Below are positions 47,165 through 56,634 of a stretch of 64,000 nt of DNA, piece by piece. Origin of the DNA: Hyphomonas neptunium ATCC 15444 (lineage in GTDB: Bacteria; Pseudomonadota; Alphaproteobacteria; Caulobacterales; Hyphomonadaceae); the NCBI RefSeq assembly GCF_000013025.1, contig NC_008358.1, positions 3,641,022-3,705,021 on the forward strand, in the 5' to 3' direction. Each line of letters starts with the position of its first letter. Positions within the stretch are counted from its first letter, which is position 1. The position numbers were made by a program, and so were the translations under genes. Below the pieces are notes generated by a model. The model had not been told where the DNA came from and made no database searches. It saw only the letters and a program-made list of their open reading frames with translations.

Positions 47165-47803
47165 ATGAGCGAGAAAGCCCAATACGCATCAAGGCGCAAG
47201 GCGCGGATGGCCGCGCGCGTGGCAGCCCGGCATTTGCCAGCGGGCCTGCCACCGGCGTTTTTCCTGACAGATCCAGAGCGCACGGCGCAGCCAGAGCGGA
47301 TCGTTGCCGGGCTACCGGCTGGTTGGGGGGTGATTTACCGGCATTTTGGGGCCGAGGACCGGGAGGCCGTAGCGCGGCGCCTTTTGAAGCTCTGCCGGAA
47401 GCGGCGACTTCTGTTGTTGATCGGGGCGGATGCAGTGCTGGCGGCGAAGATCGGCGCACATGGTGTGCACTGGCCGGGACGGCTGGCAGGGGGCGCCCGC
47501 AAGTGGCACGGGCGGCTCCAAATCCAGACAATGAGCGGACACTTTCGGGACAATCCGGGACACTTCAGGACACTTCCGGTCAGTGCGGTGCTCTATTCGG
47601 CCGTCTTCCCGTCACGCAGTGCCAGCGCGGGCGCGGCGATGGGCGCGCTGCGATTCAGGCAGATTGCCAAGTCCCTCCCCTGCCCTGTCTATGCGCTTGG
47701 GGGGGTGAATCCGGATAACGGACTCCTGGTTGCGGACTCTGCGGGCCTTGCCGCAATTGACGGATGGCGTTGCTTTGAAGTGCGCGAACAAGACCCATCA
47801 TAG
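47165..47803 (+). CDS. ThiE-like thiamine phosphate synthase family protein
   Basis: 212 residues with a TENI/ThiE-type barrel: FFLTDPERTAQP at strand 1, GVIYRHFGAEDREAVARRLLKLCRKRRLLLLIGADA, GAHGVHWPGRLA, AVLYSAVFPSRSASAGAAMGALRF and PVYALGGVNPDNGLL. The family's substrate loop between strands 5 and 6 is replaced by a stretch encoded by four imperfect 10-bp units of GGACACTT (47537-47577), giving SGHFRD...GHFRT. This may have damaged or altered activity. The start is uncertain (alternative ATG at 47207). Confidence 0.68.
   Translation: MSEKAQYASRRKARMAARVAARHLPAGLPPAFFLTDPERTAQPERIVAGLPAGWGVIYRHFGAEDREAVARRLLKLCRKRRLLLLIGADAVLAAKIGAHGVHWPGRLAGGARKWHGRLQIQTMSGHFRDNPGHFRTLPVSAVLYSAVFPSRSASAGAAMGALRFRQIAKSLPCPVYALGGVNPDNGLLVADSAGLAAIDGWRCFEVREQDPS
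47537..47583. repeat. Tandem 10-bp GGACACTT repeat inside the thiE-like gene
   Basis: Copies of GGACA(C/A)TT begin at 47537, 47548, 47558 and 47568, with a degenerate GGTCAG at 47578, spaced 10-11 bp. A similar three-unit array (GGTCATTT, GGACATTT, GGACAGGT at 11019, 11029, 11039) lies in ccmA. Confidence 0.6.
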
Positions 47804-47855
47804 CTTGATGGGCTTACGAGCGAGCCGGCAGAGATTTGCAGATGTCAGATAGGGA

Positions 47856-48308
47856 TCAGAACTTGAAGGCGGACTTCAGGCGGATGCCGGCTTCGACTTC
47901 CTGGTTTTCCCAGCGGGTGGAGGAGTCGAGTTCTTCAGCGCCGATGCGCACTTCACCGCCAACCGAGAAACGGGGCGTGATGCGGAAGGTGGCGCCGGCC
48001 TGGACTTCCTCGCGCGGGAGGTAGGTCTCACCTGGGCGGGTGACCTTATCGAGATTGAGCTGCCAGCGGGAATCCTTGCCGATCTGGACCGAGAAATCCT
48101 GATTGGGCTCTGCCTGCCATTGGAGACGGGATTCCGGGGGCTTGCCTTCGGAGAACTGGCGATACCATTCGGAACGGGCCGAATTGGTTTCCGACAGTGT
48201 GGGGGCTTCAACACGAATCACGTCACCCGTCACGCGTTCCTGCGCAACCGCCGGCAGCGCAAAGGCTGCCGCCGCCAAGGCAAAGGAAAGGACGAAGCGA
48301 GTGTTCAT
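47856..48308 (-). CDS. NtrZ-like periplasmic protein
   Basis: 150 residues from the ATG at 48308 (GGGAG upstream), with a signal peptide ending ALPAVAQ. The C-terminal half reads DSRWQLNLDKVTRPG, REEVQAGATFRITPRFSVGGEVRIG and EVEAGIRLKSAFKF. This is the pattern I associate with the NtrZ family, periplasmic regulators of the NtrY kinase in Caulobacter. A perfect TTAA-N7-TTAA site lies 39 bp upstream of the start with a -10-like TATCAT. Assignment rests on remembered family features. Confidence 0.6.
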   Translation of the reverse strand: MNTRFVLSFALAAAAFALPAVAQERVTGDVIRVEAPTLSETNSARSEWYRQFSEGKPPESRLQWQAEPNQDFSVQIGKDSRWQLNLDKVTRPGETYLPREEVQAGATFRITPRFSVGGEVRIGAEELDSSTRWENQEVEAGIRLKSAFKF

Positions 48309-48326
48309 GATAGCTCCCAACCATAG

Positions 48327-48361
48327 ATGATAGTGAGCGCGCCGCCTTAAAGGAAGATTAA
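48327..48361 (-). promoter_or_regulatory. Putative CtrA-activated promoter of the ntrZ-like gene
   Basis: Perfect CtrA consensus TTAA-N7-TTAA at 48347-48361, followed on the minus strand by TATCAT (48332-48327, five of six bases of the -10 consensus) after 14 bp. The box is centred near -35, the position from which CtrA activates in Caulobacter. Confidence 0.55.
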
Positions 48362-48381
48362 CATTCTGATAAAGCGAGAAA

Positions 48382-49575
48382 TTACAAGGATCGTGTGATT
48401 TCGATCACAATGCCCTTACGACTCCCCCCTGTGGAAGGAGGCGGGGCAGCTGAATTCAGGAAATCAGTATCCACATTCCGCCACCCGGCGGCAAGGCGCC
48501 AGGCGTCCAGGGGTTTCCACGCAAGGCCCAGCTGCCAGCTGTCACTGGTCAGACCGGCGAGTTCGTCTTCGGCCCCCGCAACTTCGGCGACGGCCTCAAG
48601 CTTGCCGAATGGGACGGCCGCAGAGACCGACCACGCCGAGTAGTCGCCCGCCAGACGGTCTGAGCCGTTGTTTGAGGCAAGATAGCTGCCGCCAATCCGG
48701 AATTTCGAAAACTCGGCGGACGCGCCCGCTGACCATGTTTCGACGGTCCCGTAGAGTGTGGGGTCTGGCAGGAAGCGCGTATCGGCCTGGCTGTAGGCTG
48801 CGCCGGCGCGCAACCGCACGCCGCTTTCAGGCAGCCGGCGAGAGAGATTGAGCGCGATTTCAAACGCGTCCTCGATTTCCGGGCGCGTCGTACCGGGAAA
48901 ATCGCGGGCCGGGTCACGGTCGAGCCCCTGACGGTCGGCTTCAGGGGTGTAGGAAACACCTGCCCGCAGGCCAATGATGCGCGGGCTGGCATAGCTGACC
49001 TTCATCGCAGGCCCGGTCAGGTCATGATCGGTGCGGGCAATCACCTGCCCCGACGGGTCGAGCGCCGGATTGACCAGCCCGGAATGCGCAAAGAGCAACG
49101 GGCCGCCTTCGAAAAAGCGCGTGGCGATGCCGTCATCCAGACCAAGGCGGGCCTCGCCGTAACCGCCGTCTATATAAAGATAAGCCGTTTCGAGACTGAC
49201 GCGGAGGTCGCGTTCTTCGCGGGCATCACCCCGGCCCAGGCCACTGAAGGCGCCGCCGGGAGAGGCCCCTGCCCCCGCTATTGGCGGGAATACGCCGGCA
49301 AACCCGGCGCGGGCCGGATTGTCATATTGCGCCTCCAGCCCGCCAGCAGCGCCGATGATGGCGCCGTTCGAGAGGACATAATTGGCCGAGAGGCCGCCCT
49401 TTGCCAGGCCGAGCACGACTTCATCGGCGTTCGGCGCGACAACCAGCGCGCCCTCGAAGGAGACGTCCGTTTCGACCCCGCCCGGATCGTCCCACACATC
49501 CTGCGCAGCGGCCGTAGGGGCGAGTGCGGCCAAGGGGGACGCAAGCGCAAGAAGGACGAAGCGGACGTTTGGCAT
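48382..49575 (-). CDS. Outer-membrane porin
   Basis: 397 residues of the general porin type (porin_4 family). Signal peptide RFVLLALASPLAALAPTAAAQ from the ATG at 49575, which has GGAG upstream. The mature part is a succession of amphipathic strands (AYLYIDGGYGEARLGLDDG, VKVSYASPR-type) and ends in EITRSL rather than a terminal F, slightly unusual for a barrel signal. GGYGEARLG resembles the G-rich strand of Rhodobacter-type porins. Function: passive diffusion of small solutes. Confidence 0.75.
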   Translation of the reverse strand: MPNVRFVLLALASPLAALAPTAAAQDVWDDPGGVETDVSFEGALVVAPNADEVVLGLAKGGLSANYVLSNGAIIGAAGGLEAQYDNPARAGFAGVFPPIAGAGASPGGAFSGLGRGDAREERDLRVSLETAYLYIDGGYGEARLGLDDGIATRFFEGGPLLFAHSGLVNPALDPSGQVIARTDHDLTGPAMKVSYASPRIIGLRAGVSYTPEADRQGLDRDPARDFPGTTRPEIEDAFEIALNLSRRLPESGVRLRAGAAYSQADTRFLPDPTLYGTVETWSAGASAEFSKFRIGGSYLASNNGSDRLAGDYSAWSVSAAVPFGKLEAVAEVAGAEDELAGLTSDSWQLGLAWKPLDAWRLAAGWRNVDTDFLNSAAPPPSTGGSRKGIVIEITRSL

Positions 49576-49691
49576 CGGGGGAATCTCCATCACGGACATG
49601 ATGTCTGTTTGCGCCATGCGCATAACAATACTGGCGAGGCCAGAACCCCCTTGTTATACACGGCCAGTCAACAAGGAATTGCACGCGGAAA

Positions 49692-50120
49692 ATGAACATG
49701 ATCAAGCCGATCCTCACTGCCGCCTTCGCCGGCCTGCTGCTCGTCTCGGGCTGCCAATCGCGCGGTAGAGCCAATGATGGCCCCCAAATGGTCCAGTCGG
49801 TCGGCGCGTCGAACCCCTATCTGTGGCGCGCCTCGCTGGACACGCTGGAATCCCTGCCTATCCAATCAACAGACCCGATCGGCGGCATCATTTCCTATGA
49901 CTGGAAAAGCTTTCCGGACGCTCCCAATGAACGGGTGAAAGCCACGGTCTTCATTCTCGATTCGCGCCTGCGGGCCGATGGTGTGAAGGTAACGGTGTAT
50001 CGCCAGGTGAACACCGAGGGCCAATGGGTCGATGCCGAGGCAGACCCGGAGACAGCCATCCAGCTGGAAAACAAGATCCTTGAACGGGCCCGTCTTCTAC
50101 GGACCTCTCAGATCAGCTAA
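49692..50120 (+). CDS. DUF3576 lipoprotein
   Basis: 142 residues with a lipoprotein signal ending LLLVSGC (cysteine at about 21). The mature domain is DUF3576: [57 protein letters not shown]. This family is encoded directly before leuS in many alphaproteobacteria, as here. It is probably an envelope-assembly lipoprotein; function undefined. Confidence 0.9.
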   Translation: MNMIKPILTAAFAGLLLVSGCQSRGRANDGPQMVQSVGASNPYLWRASLDTLESLPIQSTDPIGGIISYDWKSFPDAPNERVKATVFILDSRLRADGVKVTVYRQVNTEGQWVDAEADPETAIQLENKILERARLLRTSQIS

Positions 50121-50170
50121 AGCCCCGGCACACGCCGGCATCTTCTCTAATCCATTCAAGGGAGCCGCGG

Positions 50171-52738
50171 ATGGCCACCCGTTATGATCCGCAAAGCGCG
50201 GAACCCCGTTGGCGTGATGCCTGGGAAAAGGCCGACATTTTCCGGACGAAAGCTCCGAAGGACGCGCCCGGCGCGCCCAAGGCCTTCGTGCTGGAGATGT
50301 TCCCCTACCCTTCCGGGCGTCTGCATATGGGCCATGTGCGCAACTATGCGATGGGCGATGTTGTTGCCCGCCACAAGCGCGCCAAGGGTTATAATGTGCT
50401 TCACCCGATGGGATGGGACGCGTTCGGCATGCCGGCGGAAAACGCCGCAATGGAACGCAAGGTTCATCCCGGCAAATGGACCTATGCCAACATCGAGTCG
50501 ATGAAGGCACAGTTCCGCAAGCTCGGCCTGTCGCTGGACTGGAGCCGGGAATTTGCGACCTGTGACCCGGACTATTATGGCGCCCAGCAGGCCCTCTTCC
50601 TGAAGCTGATGGACAAGGGCCTCGTCTACCGCAAGGCATCCAAGGTGAACTGGGACCCGGTGGACAATACCGTGCTCGCCAATGAGCAGGTGATTGACGG
50701 ACGCGGCTGGCGCTCCGGCGCGCCCGTGGAGCAGCGCGAGCTGACGCAATGGTTTTTCAAGATTACGGCGTATGCCGATGATCTGCTCGAAGCCGTGCAG
50801 AAGCTCGAGCGCTGGCCCGAGAAGGTCCGCACGATGCAGGCCAACTGGATTGGCCGTTCCGAAGGGCTGGAGATGACCTTCGCGTTTGACGGGGAACGCC
50901 CCGCAGGCTTCGAGGACGGGATCAGCGTTTTCACAACGCGGCCGGACACGCTGTTCGGCGCAAGCTTTGTTGCTCTGTCTCCGGATCATCCGCTGACGCT
51001 CCAGCTGGCAGAAAAGTCTGATGCGTTGCAGGCGTTCCGCGCGAAATGCGCCCAGATTGGCACCAGCGAAGAGGCCATCGAGAAAGCCGAGAAGCTGGGC
51101 TTCGATACTGGCCTGACCGTTGCGCATCCGTTCGAGCCCGGACGGACGGTTCCGGTCTGGGTCGCAAACTTCGTGCTGATGGGATATGGCACCGGCGCCA
51201 TCTTTGGCTGCCCCGCGCATGACCAGCGCGATCTCGACTTTGCGCGCAAGTTTGGCCTGGATGTATTTCCGGTGGTTCTGCCGCCGGGCGCGGACGCCGC
51301 CGCTTTTGAAGTTGGCATCGAAGCTTATACCGGGCCCGGACATATATATAAGTCAGGTTTCCTCGACGGGCTCTCCATTGATGATGCCAAGCGGGCCGCG
51401 ATTGCGAAGATCGAGGCCGCCGGCCAGGGCGAAGGCAAGGTCAACTATCGCCTGCGCGACTGGGGCGTTTCGCGCCAGCGCTATTGGGGCTGCCCGATCC
51501 CGGTGGTCCACTGCGAGGATTGCGGCGTGGTCGGTGTTCCGGCGGCGGATCTTCCCGTTCGCCTGCCCGAGGATGTAACCTTTGACGTTCCGGGCAATCC
51601 GCTGGACCGGCATCCGGACTGGAAACATGTCGATTGCCCCAAATGTGGCAAGCCGGCCCGGCGCGAGACTGACACGCTGGACACGTTCGTGGACAGCTCC
51701 TGGTATTATGCGCGCTTTGCCAGCGTGTCTGATCCGGAAGAACGCGCCTATTGGCTGCCGGTTGATCAGTATATCGGCGGGGTAGAGCATGCTGTGCTTC
51801 ACCTCCTCTATTCGCGCTTCTTCTCACGCGCGATGCGGGATGTGGGCGAACTGGACCTGCCGTCGGGCGAGCCGTTTGCCGGCCTCTTCACCCAAGGCAT
51901 GGTGACGCACGAGACCTACAGGTCAGAGGGCGGAACATGGCTGGAGCCCTCTGCCGTCGAACGCAAGGATGGACAGGTTTTCGAGATTGCCACGGGCAAG
52001 CCGGTGAAGGTCGGCGCCATCGAAAAGATGTCAAAGTCGAAGAAGAACACCGTCGACCCTGACGCCATCGTCGCCACTTATGGAGCCGATGTCGCGCGCT
52101 GGTTTGTACTGTCGGACTCTCCGCCCGAGCGCGATGTGGAGTGGACGCAGTCTGGCGCGGAAGGCGCGGCGCGGTTTGTTCAGCGCGTCTGGTCCTTCGT
52201 GGACAGCCTTCCCGAGACAGGCCCCTTCCCTGCCCCCGGCAGCGATGATGTTTCCACCGCCTTGAGAAAATCCAACCACAAGGCCGTGGCCGCCATCGAC
52301 CGCGCGATTGAGGAGTTTCGCTTCAACTCGGCCATTGCCACCATTCATGAATGGGTGAACGCGCTGAAGAAAACCGAGAGCGATCCGGCAACGCTTGGCG
52401 CACGGGCCGAGGGCGCGGACATGCTCGCACGCTGCCTCGTGCCCTTCATGCCCCACCTGGCGGAAGCCTGCTGGGAGCGGCTGGGCCAGACGAGCCTTGT
52501 TTCACAGGCGATGTGGCCGAAGATAGATGCTTCATTGGTGGTTGACGATACGGTGACGCTGGCGGTGCAGGTCAATGGCAAACGCCGGGCGGAAATCACC
52601 GTGGCCAAGGACATGGCACCCGATGCGGTGGAAGCTGCGGCCAAGGCTCTGCCCGACGTCGCATCCTTCATCGCGGGCAAGAGCGTGAAGAAAACGATTG
52701 TTGTGCCCGGCCGGATTGTGAATATCGTGGTCGCATGA
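50171..52738 (+). CDS. leuS: Leucyl-tRNA synthetase
   Basis: Class I aminoacyl-tRNA synthetase, 855 residues. HIGH motif: [17 protein letters not shown]. The editing domain carries [21 protein letters not shown]. The KMSKS motif is [14 protein letters not shown] ribosome site GGGAG precedes the ATG. Its stop overlaps lptE by 4 bp, linking it to holA in one transcript. Confidence 0.98.
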   Translation: MATRYDPQSAEPRWRDAWEKADIFRTKAPKDAPGAPKAFVLEMFPYPSGRLHMGHVRNYAMGDVVARHKRAKGYNVLHPMGWDAFGMPAENAAMERKVHPGKWTYANIESMKAQFRKLGLSLDWSREFATCDPDYYGAQQALFLKLMDKGLVYRKASKVNWDPVDNTVLANEQVIDGRGWRSGAPVEQRELTQWFFKITAYADDLLEAVQKLERWPEKVRTMQANWIGRSEGLEMTFAFDGERPAGFEDGISVFTTRPDTLFGASFVALSPDHPLTLQLAEKSDALQAFRAKCAQIGTSEEAIEKAEKLGFDTGLTVAHPFEPGRTVPVWVANFVLMGYGTGAIFGCPAHDQRDLDFARKFGLDVFPVVLPPGADAAAFEVGIEAYTGPGHIYKSGFLDGLSIDDAKRAAIAKIEAAGQGEGKVNYRLRDWGVSRQRYWGCPIPVVHCEDCGVVGVPAADLPVRLPEDVTFDVPGNPLDRHPDWKHVDCPKCGKPARRETDTLDTFVDSSWYYARFASVSDPEERAYWLPVDQYIGGVEHAVLHLLYSRFFSRAMRDVGELDLPSGEPFAGLFTQGMVTHETYRSEGGTWLEPSAVERKDGQVFEIATGKPVKVGAIEKMSKSKKNTVDPDAIVATYGADVARWFVLSDSPPERDVEWTQSGAEGAARFVQRVWSFVDSLPETGPFPAPGSDDVSTALRKSNHKAVAAIDRAIEEFRFNSAIATIHEWVNALKKTESDPATLGARAEGADMLARCLVPFMPHLAEACWERLGQTSLVSQAMWPKIDASLVVDDTVTLAVQVNGKRRAEITVAKDMAPDAVEAAAKALPDVASFIAGKSVKKTIVVPGRIVNIVVA

Positions 52739-53208
52739 AACACATTGTTCCTGCCCTTTTACTCATCGCGACGGCTGCCTGCGGGTTTCAGCCGGTCTAT
52801 GCGCCGGTGGACGGGAAGTATGCCGAATCCGGCATGATCAGCGTTTCACCGATTGATGGCCGCCAGGGCCATATGTTGCGCCGGGCCTTGCAGCAGGAAC
52901 TCGCCGTGGGTGTGCCGGGGCTGACCGAGAAGGTGACGCTGAGCGTTACCCTTGGCAGCAATCTCAGCCGGCTCGCCCTCCGGCCGGACGGGGCCGCATC
53001 CCGGTCCAGTATTGTCGCGAACGGTAGCTATCGCCTCGAAGGCGAGAATACCCGCGTGACCGGACGGTCGAATGTTGAGGCGGGGTTTCTGGTGCCTGAT
53101 TCCCCCTATGGCGATATTGCCGCGCAGACGGATGCGGGCGACCGGGCAATGCGGGTTCTGGCCAAGCAGATTGCCGACGACATTCGCCTGAAGTTCGCAG
53201 GCTCCTGA
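52735..53208 (+). CDS. lptE: LPS assembly lipoprotein LptE
   Basis: 157 residues with lipobox ATAAC (lipidated C16) and the conserved start CGFQPVYAP. Short, beta-alpha fold with [25 protein letters not shown]. LptE plugs the LptD barrel to place LPS in the outer membrane. The position between leuS and holA is the standard one. Confidence 0.92.
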   Translation: MKHIVPALLLIATAACGFQPVYAPVDGKYAESGMISVSPIDGRQGHMLRRALQQELAVGVPGLTEKVTLSVTLGSNLSRLALRPDGAASRSSIVANGSYRLEGENTRVTGRSNVEAGFLVPDSPYGDIAAQTDAGDRAMRVLAKQIADDIRLKFAGS

Positions 53209-54239
53209 TGCTGCACAAGGGGCGCGCGGCCGAAGGCTTCGCCCGGCGGCCCGATCCGGAAGTCTGGGCCGTACTTGCGTTCAGCGAAGATGAAGGCCTC
53301 GCCTTCGATGCCGGCCAGGCGCTGATCGCCGGCTGGGGCGGAAAACCGGGCATGGATGTCACCGTGCTGGATGACGATGCCATCAAGAAAGAGCCCGCCC
53401 TTCTCTTCGATGCGCTCGAAGCTGTCTCGCTGCTGGGGGACTCCCGCGCGGTTCGCGTGCGCACGAGCGGGGACAAGATCGCGGCTTTGCTGGCCGAAGC
53501 CATCGCCGCCGGTGACAAGGATCCCAGGCGTTTTGCCGCCAAGCTGATCATCGAAGCGGGCAGCCTTCCGGGAAAGTCAAAGCTCCGGGCGGCAGCCGAA
53601 GGCGCAAAGCGCGCCGCCTGTCTTCAGTTCTTCGCCGAGGAAGACACCGATGTTGCGAGCCGGGTGAAGACGGCCCTGCTCGCAGAGGGCGCGGTTATAG
53701 ACCCCCCTGCCCTGGACGCTTTCGTGGGCGACCTGCCGGGACATCGCGCACTCGCCAATTCCGAGATCGAGAAACTTGCGCTTTATGCCAGAGGCCTGGG
53801 ACGCCCGCTAAACCTGGAAGACGTTCGGGCGCTGTCAGCGACGGATGTGAAACAGGCCATCTCCGGCGCCGTGAATGCGGCCCTTGATGGTCACCCCGGC
53901 GCGGCGCAGACCGCGCTCGACAAGCTTTCCGAGAACGGAACGAGCGGCATATCAATTCTGCGGTCCCTCCAGATGGAGGTTCTCCGAATGCTCAGCGCGC
54001 ATGAAAAGATTGCCGGCGGAGACGGAAATCCGGGAAAGTACCTTCGCCCGCCGGTCTGGCCCAGCGACTGGCCCGCCTTCCGCGTGCGCCTTGGCAAGTG
54101 GCCCGCGCGGCGCCTGATGCGCGTGATGGAACGAATTCATGATGCCGAGCGCCAGACCAAACTGGCCGGACCAATCGGGGACCCTGTGGTCCGCCTGCTG
54201 ATCAACGATCTGGCAAAGGCCGCTGAAAACGTTCGTTAA
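53208..54239 (+). CDS. holA: DNA polymerase III delta subunit
   Basis: 343 residues, clamp-loader subunit that opens the beta clamp. Recognisable pieces: VWAVLAFSEDEGLAFDAGQALI, PALLFDALEAVSLLGDSRAVRVR, LIIEAGSLPGKSKLR, GDLPGHRALANSEIEKLALYA and the C-terminal collar with LRSLQMEVLRMLSAH. The start overlaps the lptE stop (TGATG). It is convergent with parB, 7 bp away. Confidence 0.92.
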   Translation: MLHKGRAAEGFARRPDPEVWAVLAFSEDEGLAFDAGQALIAGWGGKPGMDVTVLDDDAIKKEPALLFDALEAVSLLGDSRAVRVRTSGDKIAALLAEAIAAGDKDPRRFAAKLIIEAGSLPGKSKLRAAAEGAKRAACLQFFAEEDTDVASRVKTALLAEGAVIDPPALDAFVGDLPGHRALANSEIEKLALYARGLGRPLNLEDVRALSATDVKQAISGAVNAALDGHPGAAQTALDKLSENGTSGISILRSLQMEVLRMLSAHEKIAGGDGNPGKYLRPPVWPSDWPAFRVRLGKWPARRLMRVMERIHDAERQTKLAGPIGDPVVRLLINDLAKAAENVR

Positions 54240-54246
54240 CGGATTA

Positions 54247-55212
54247 TTATTCCGCAGTCCGGCGCTTAGCGGTCAAGCGGCGGCAGACTTCATCGAGCTG
54301 TTCCAGATCACGATACTTGATCCGGATCTCCCCGCCATTCCTGCTGTGACGGATGTCGACCTCGAGCCCTAGGGTCCGGCTGATGTCGGCCTCCAATGCT
54401 TCGGTGTTGATGTCCTTGGCCGCTGGTGTGAGGCTGTCCATCGACTTGGTTTCAATCGGCCGGGTGTCCTTGGCCTCCCGCGCGCGGGCTTCGACCTCCC
54501 GGACGCTGAGCCCTTTTCCGACGGCAAGTTCGATCAGCGCTTCAGGGTCAGGCGCGCCGAGGGCGGCGCGCGCATGACCGGCGCTGATCCGGCCTTCGCG
54601 CACATGGACGCGCGCAGATTCAGGCAGCTGAAGCAGGCGGAGCGTATTGGTTATGTGCGCCCGGCTTTTGCCAACACTGGAAGCGAGGCTTTCCTGCGTG
54701 CGGCCGAAACGCTTCATCAGCGCGTCATAGGCTTCGGCTTCTTCGATCGGATTGAGGTCCGACCGCTGAACGTTTTCAATGATGCCGATCTCAAGCAGCT
54801 CGAGTTCGTCCACGTTCCGGATGACGGCAGGAATGGTGGAGAGGCCTGCCATGCGGGCAGCGCGCCAGCGGCGCTCCCCGGCAATGATCTGATACTTGCC
54901 CGCCTCTTTGGGATCGGGCCGGACGAGGATCGCCTGAAGCACACCCTTGGCCTTGAGGGAGTCTGCCAGCTCGCGCAGGTTCTCTTCGGTGAATGTGCGC
55001 CGAGGCTGCGCGGGGTTGCGGCGGATAAGGTCGATGGCGATCTCGTTTGTGCCACCGGATGAGGTTGCGCCAGATGCGGCGCCCGCCTCACCCGAAGGCG
55101 ACGTCTGCGCCGCCGGGCGAACATTCATCGCCTCGACCTCGCCGATCAGTGCAGACAGACCCCGGCCAAGCCGGCTCGGACGCCCGCGATTGTCCTCTGC
55201 CGGATCACTCAT
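54247..55212 (-). CDS. parB: Chromosome-partitioning protein ParB
   Basis: 321 residues. N-terminal CTPase/ParB domain with RNPAQPRRTFTEENLRELADSL and the GERRWRAARMAGL box. Central helix-turn-helix TQESLASSVGKSRAHITNTLRLLQLP binds parS. C-terminal dimerisation domain ends DEVCRRLTAKRR. It binds the two parS sites lying 1.4 and 1.9 kb upstream and spreads along DNA. Overlaps parA by 4 bp. Confidence 0.96.
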   Translation of the reverse strand: MSDPAEDNRGRPSRLGRGLSALIGEVEAMNVRPAAQTSPSGEAGAASGATSSGGTNEIAIDLIRRNPAQPRRTFTEENLRELADSLKAKGVLQAILVRPDPKEAGKYQIIAGERRWRAARMAGLSTIPAVIRNVDELELLEIGIIENVQRSDLNPIEEAEAYDALMKRFGRTQESLASSVGKSRAHITNTLRLLQLPESARVHVREGRISAGHARAALGAPDPEALIELAVGKGLSVREVEARAREAKDTRPIETKSMDSLTPAAKDINTEALEADISRTLGLEVDIRHSRNGGEIRIKYRDLEQLDEVCRRLTAKRRTAE

Positions 55213-56015
55213 GCCGCCCTCGCCCTTTCACGCTGCAACACTTCGGACGCGAGGCGAATGTAAGCCTCGCTGCCTGGGCAACGATAATCATAGAGCAGCG
55301 CCGGCTTGCCGAAGGATGGTGCCTCCGAAAGGCGGACGTTGCGCGGGATCACGGTGTTGTAGACCTTAGTGCCGAAGAAGGCCCGGACCTCATTGGCCAC
55401 CTGATCCGACAGGCTGTTGCGCCGGTCGTACATGGTGAGCACCACGCCCTGGATTTCGAGGGTCGGGTTGAGGCCGGAGCGGACAACTTCGACAGTGCGC
55501 AGAAGCTGGGTCAGACCTTCGAGGGCCAGGAACTCGCATTGAAGCGGAACCAGAAGCGCATCGGCCGCCGTCATCGCATTCATCGTCAGCGCCGAAAGCG
55601 ACGGCGGGCAATCGATCAGGACATAGTCATACTTAACCAGTCCGCCCTGTTCGACCCGGTCGATATAGGAGTGGAGCGATTCCTTGAGCCGGTAAGACCG
55701 GTGGGCATCCCCCGCGAGCTCTGTTTCCACGCCGGACAGGTTCTCGTCGCCCGGCACAATGTCGAGCCGCGGCACGATGGTGGAAAGAACGGCCTCTTCA
55801 AGCGGCACACGATCGACGACCAGATCGTAAGAGGTCATCAGGCGTTCGGCACGTGAAATGCCAAGGCCGGTGGAAGCGTTCCCCTGGGCGTCGAAATCGA
55901 CGATCAGGACGCGGCGGCCAACGGCAGCAAGAGCTGTTCCGAGATTGATCGAGGTCGTGGTCTTTCCGACCCCGCCCTTTTGATTCACCACGGCAAATAT
56001 TCTGGGTCTAGTCAT
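55209..56015 (-). CDS. parA: Chromosome-partitioning ATPase ParA
   Basis: 268 residues. Deviant Walker A KGGVGKTTTSINLG with the signature lysine near the N-terminus, FDAQGNASTGLG, and Walker B YVLIDCPPSLSALT. No N-terminal DNA-binding extension, so it is a chromosomal Soj-type ParA. It forms the gradient that moves ParB-parS complexes. Overlaps the rsmG stop by 8 bp. Confidence 0.96.
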   Translation of the reverse strand: MTRPRIFAVVNQKGGVGKTTTSINLGTALAAVGRRVLIVDFDAQGNASTGLGISRAERLMTSYDLVVDRVPLEEAVLSTIVPRLDIVPGDENLSGVETELAGDAHRSYRLKESLHSYIDRVEQGGLVKYDYVLIDCPPSLSALTMNAMTAADALLVPLQCEFLALEGLTQLLRTVEVVRSGLNPTLEIQGVVLTMYDRRNSLSDQVANEVRAFFGTKVYNTVIPRNVRLSEAPSFGKPALLYDYRCPGSEAYIRLASEVLQRERARAA

Positions 56016-56631
56016 TACGACGTGCGACCTCCCTGATAATCAAGATGACGCCTGACCCACCACTGCGACTTGGAATCGCTTCATAAGCGAAATTCCATCT
56101 TTGCCTAGCCGCAGTCAATTCCTCATTCCAGCGTTCGCCCTTTGGAAATACGCCGACCGCGCCTTTTCGGAGCCAAGGTGCAGCGTAATCAAGGAGTTCC
56201 GGCAGCGGCGCAAAAGCGCGCGCGGTAACGAATTCTGCCTTTATCGGAGGCGCGGCTTCGACCCGGCCCTGGTGAACCGCCGCACTGAGGTCCGCTTCTT
56301 GAATCGCAGCCCGTAAAAAGGCGCACTTCTTTCCCACGCTTTCGATCATCGTCACGTGGCCCAACGAGCGTGCCGCCGCAATGATCAATCCCGGAAAGCC
56401 CGCGCCCGATCCAAGATCGACCAGGTGGGCCGTTTCCGGAATATGATCGAGAAGCTGCCAGGAGTCCCCGACATGGCGTGTCCATATCTGCGGCCATTCC
56501 TTCGGCCCGATCAGATTGCTTTTCTGCCGCCAGACATCGAGCGTGTCGATAACCCGATCCAGCCGGTCCAATGTTTCACGTGAAACATCATTGGCGGCCA
56601 GAAAGGCCGCGCGGTCGTCTCGCTCACTCAT
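56008..56631 (-). CDS. rsmG: 16S rRNA m7G527 methyltransferase RsmG (GidB)
   Basis: 207 residues. SAM-binding motif LVDLGSGAGFPGLIIAAARS and VGKKCAFLRAAIQEADL. It methylates G527 of 16S rRNA. Codons near its start (encoding VSRETLD) contain a perfect parS palindrome at 56572-56587, so the coding sequence doubles as a partition site. Starts 4 bp after the mnmG stop. Confidence 0.94.
   Translation of the reverse strand: MSERDDRAAFLAANDVSRETLDRLDRVIDTLDVWRQKSNLIGPKEWPQIWTRHVGDSWQLLDHIPETAHLVDLGSGAGFPGLIIAAARSLGHVTMIESVGKKCAFLRAAIQEADLSAAVHQGRVEAAPPIKAEFVTARAFAPLPELLDYAAPWLRKGAVGVFPKGERWNEELTAARQRWNFAYEAIPSRSGGSGVILIIREVARRND
56572..56587. promoter_or_regulatory. parS site 1
   Basis: Perfect 16-bp palindrome TGTTTCACGTGAAACA, the ParB-binding consensus, inside the 5' part of rsmG. 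Confidence 0.95.
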
Positions 56632-56634
56632 ATG

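Noticed and set aside
51341..51352. TATATATA tract suggestive of an internal promoter or AT-rich unwinding site
   Set aside because: It lies within leuS codons (HIYKSG region), and a similar ATATATAT in mnmE (59734-59743) is also codon-explained.
54237..54251. Near CtrA box TTAA-N7-TTAT at the holA/parB convergence
   Set aside because: One mismatch, and it lies between two 3' ends where no promoter is expected.
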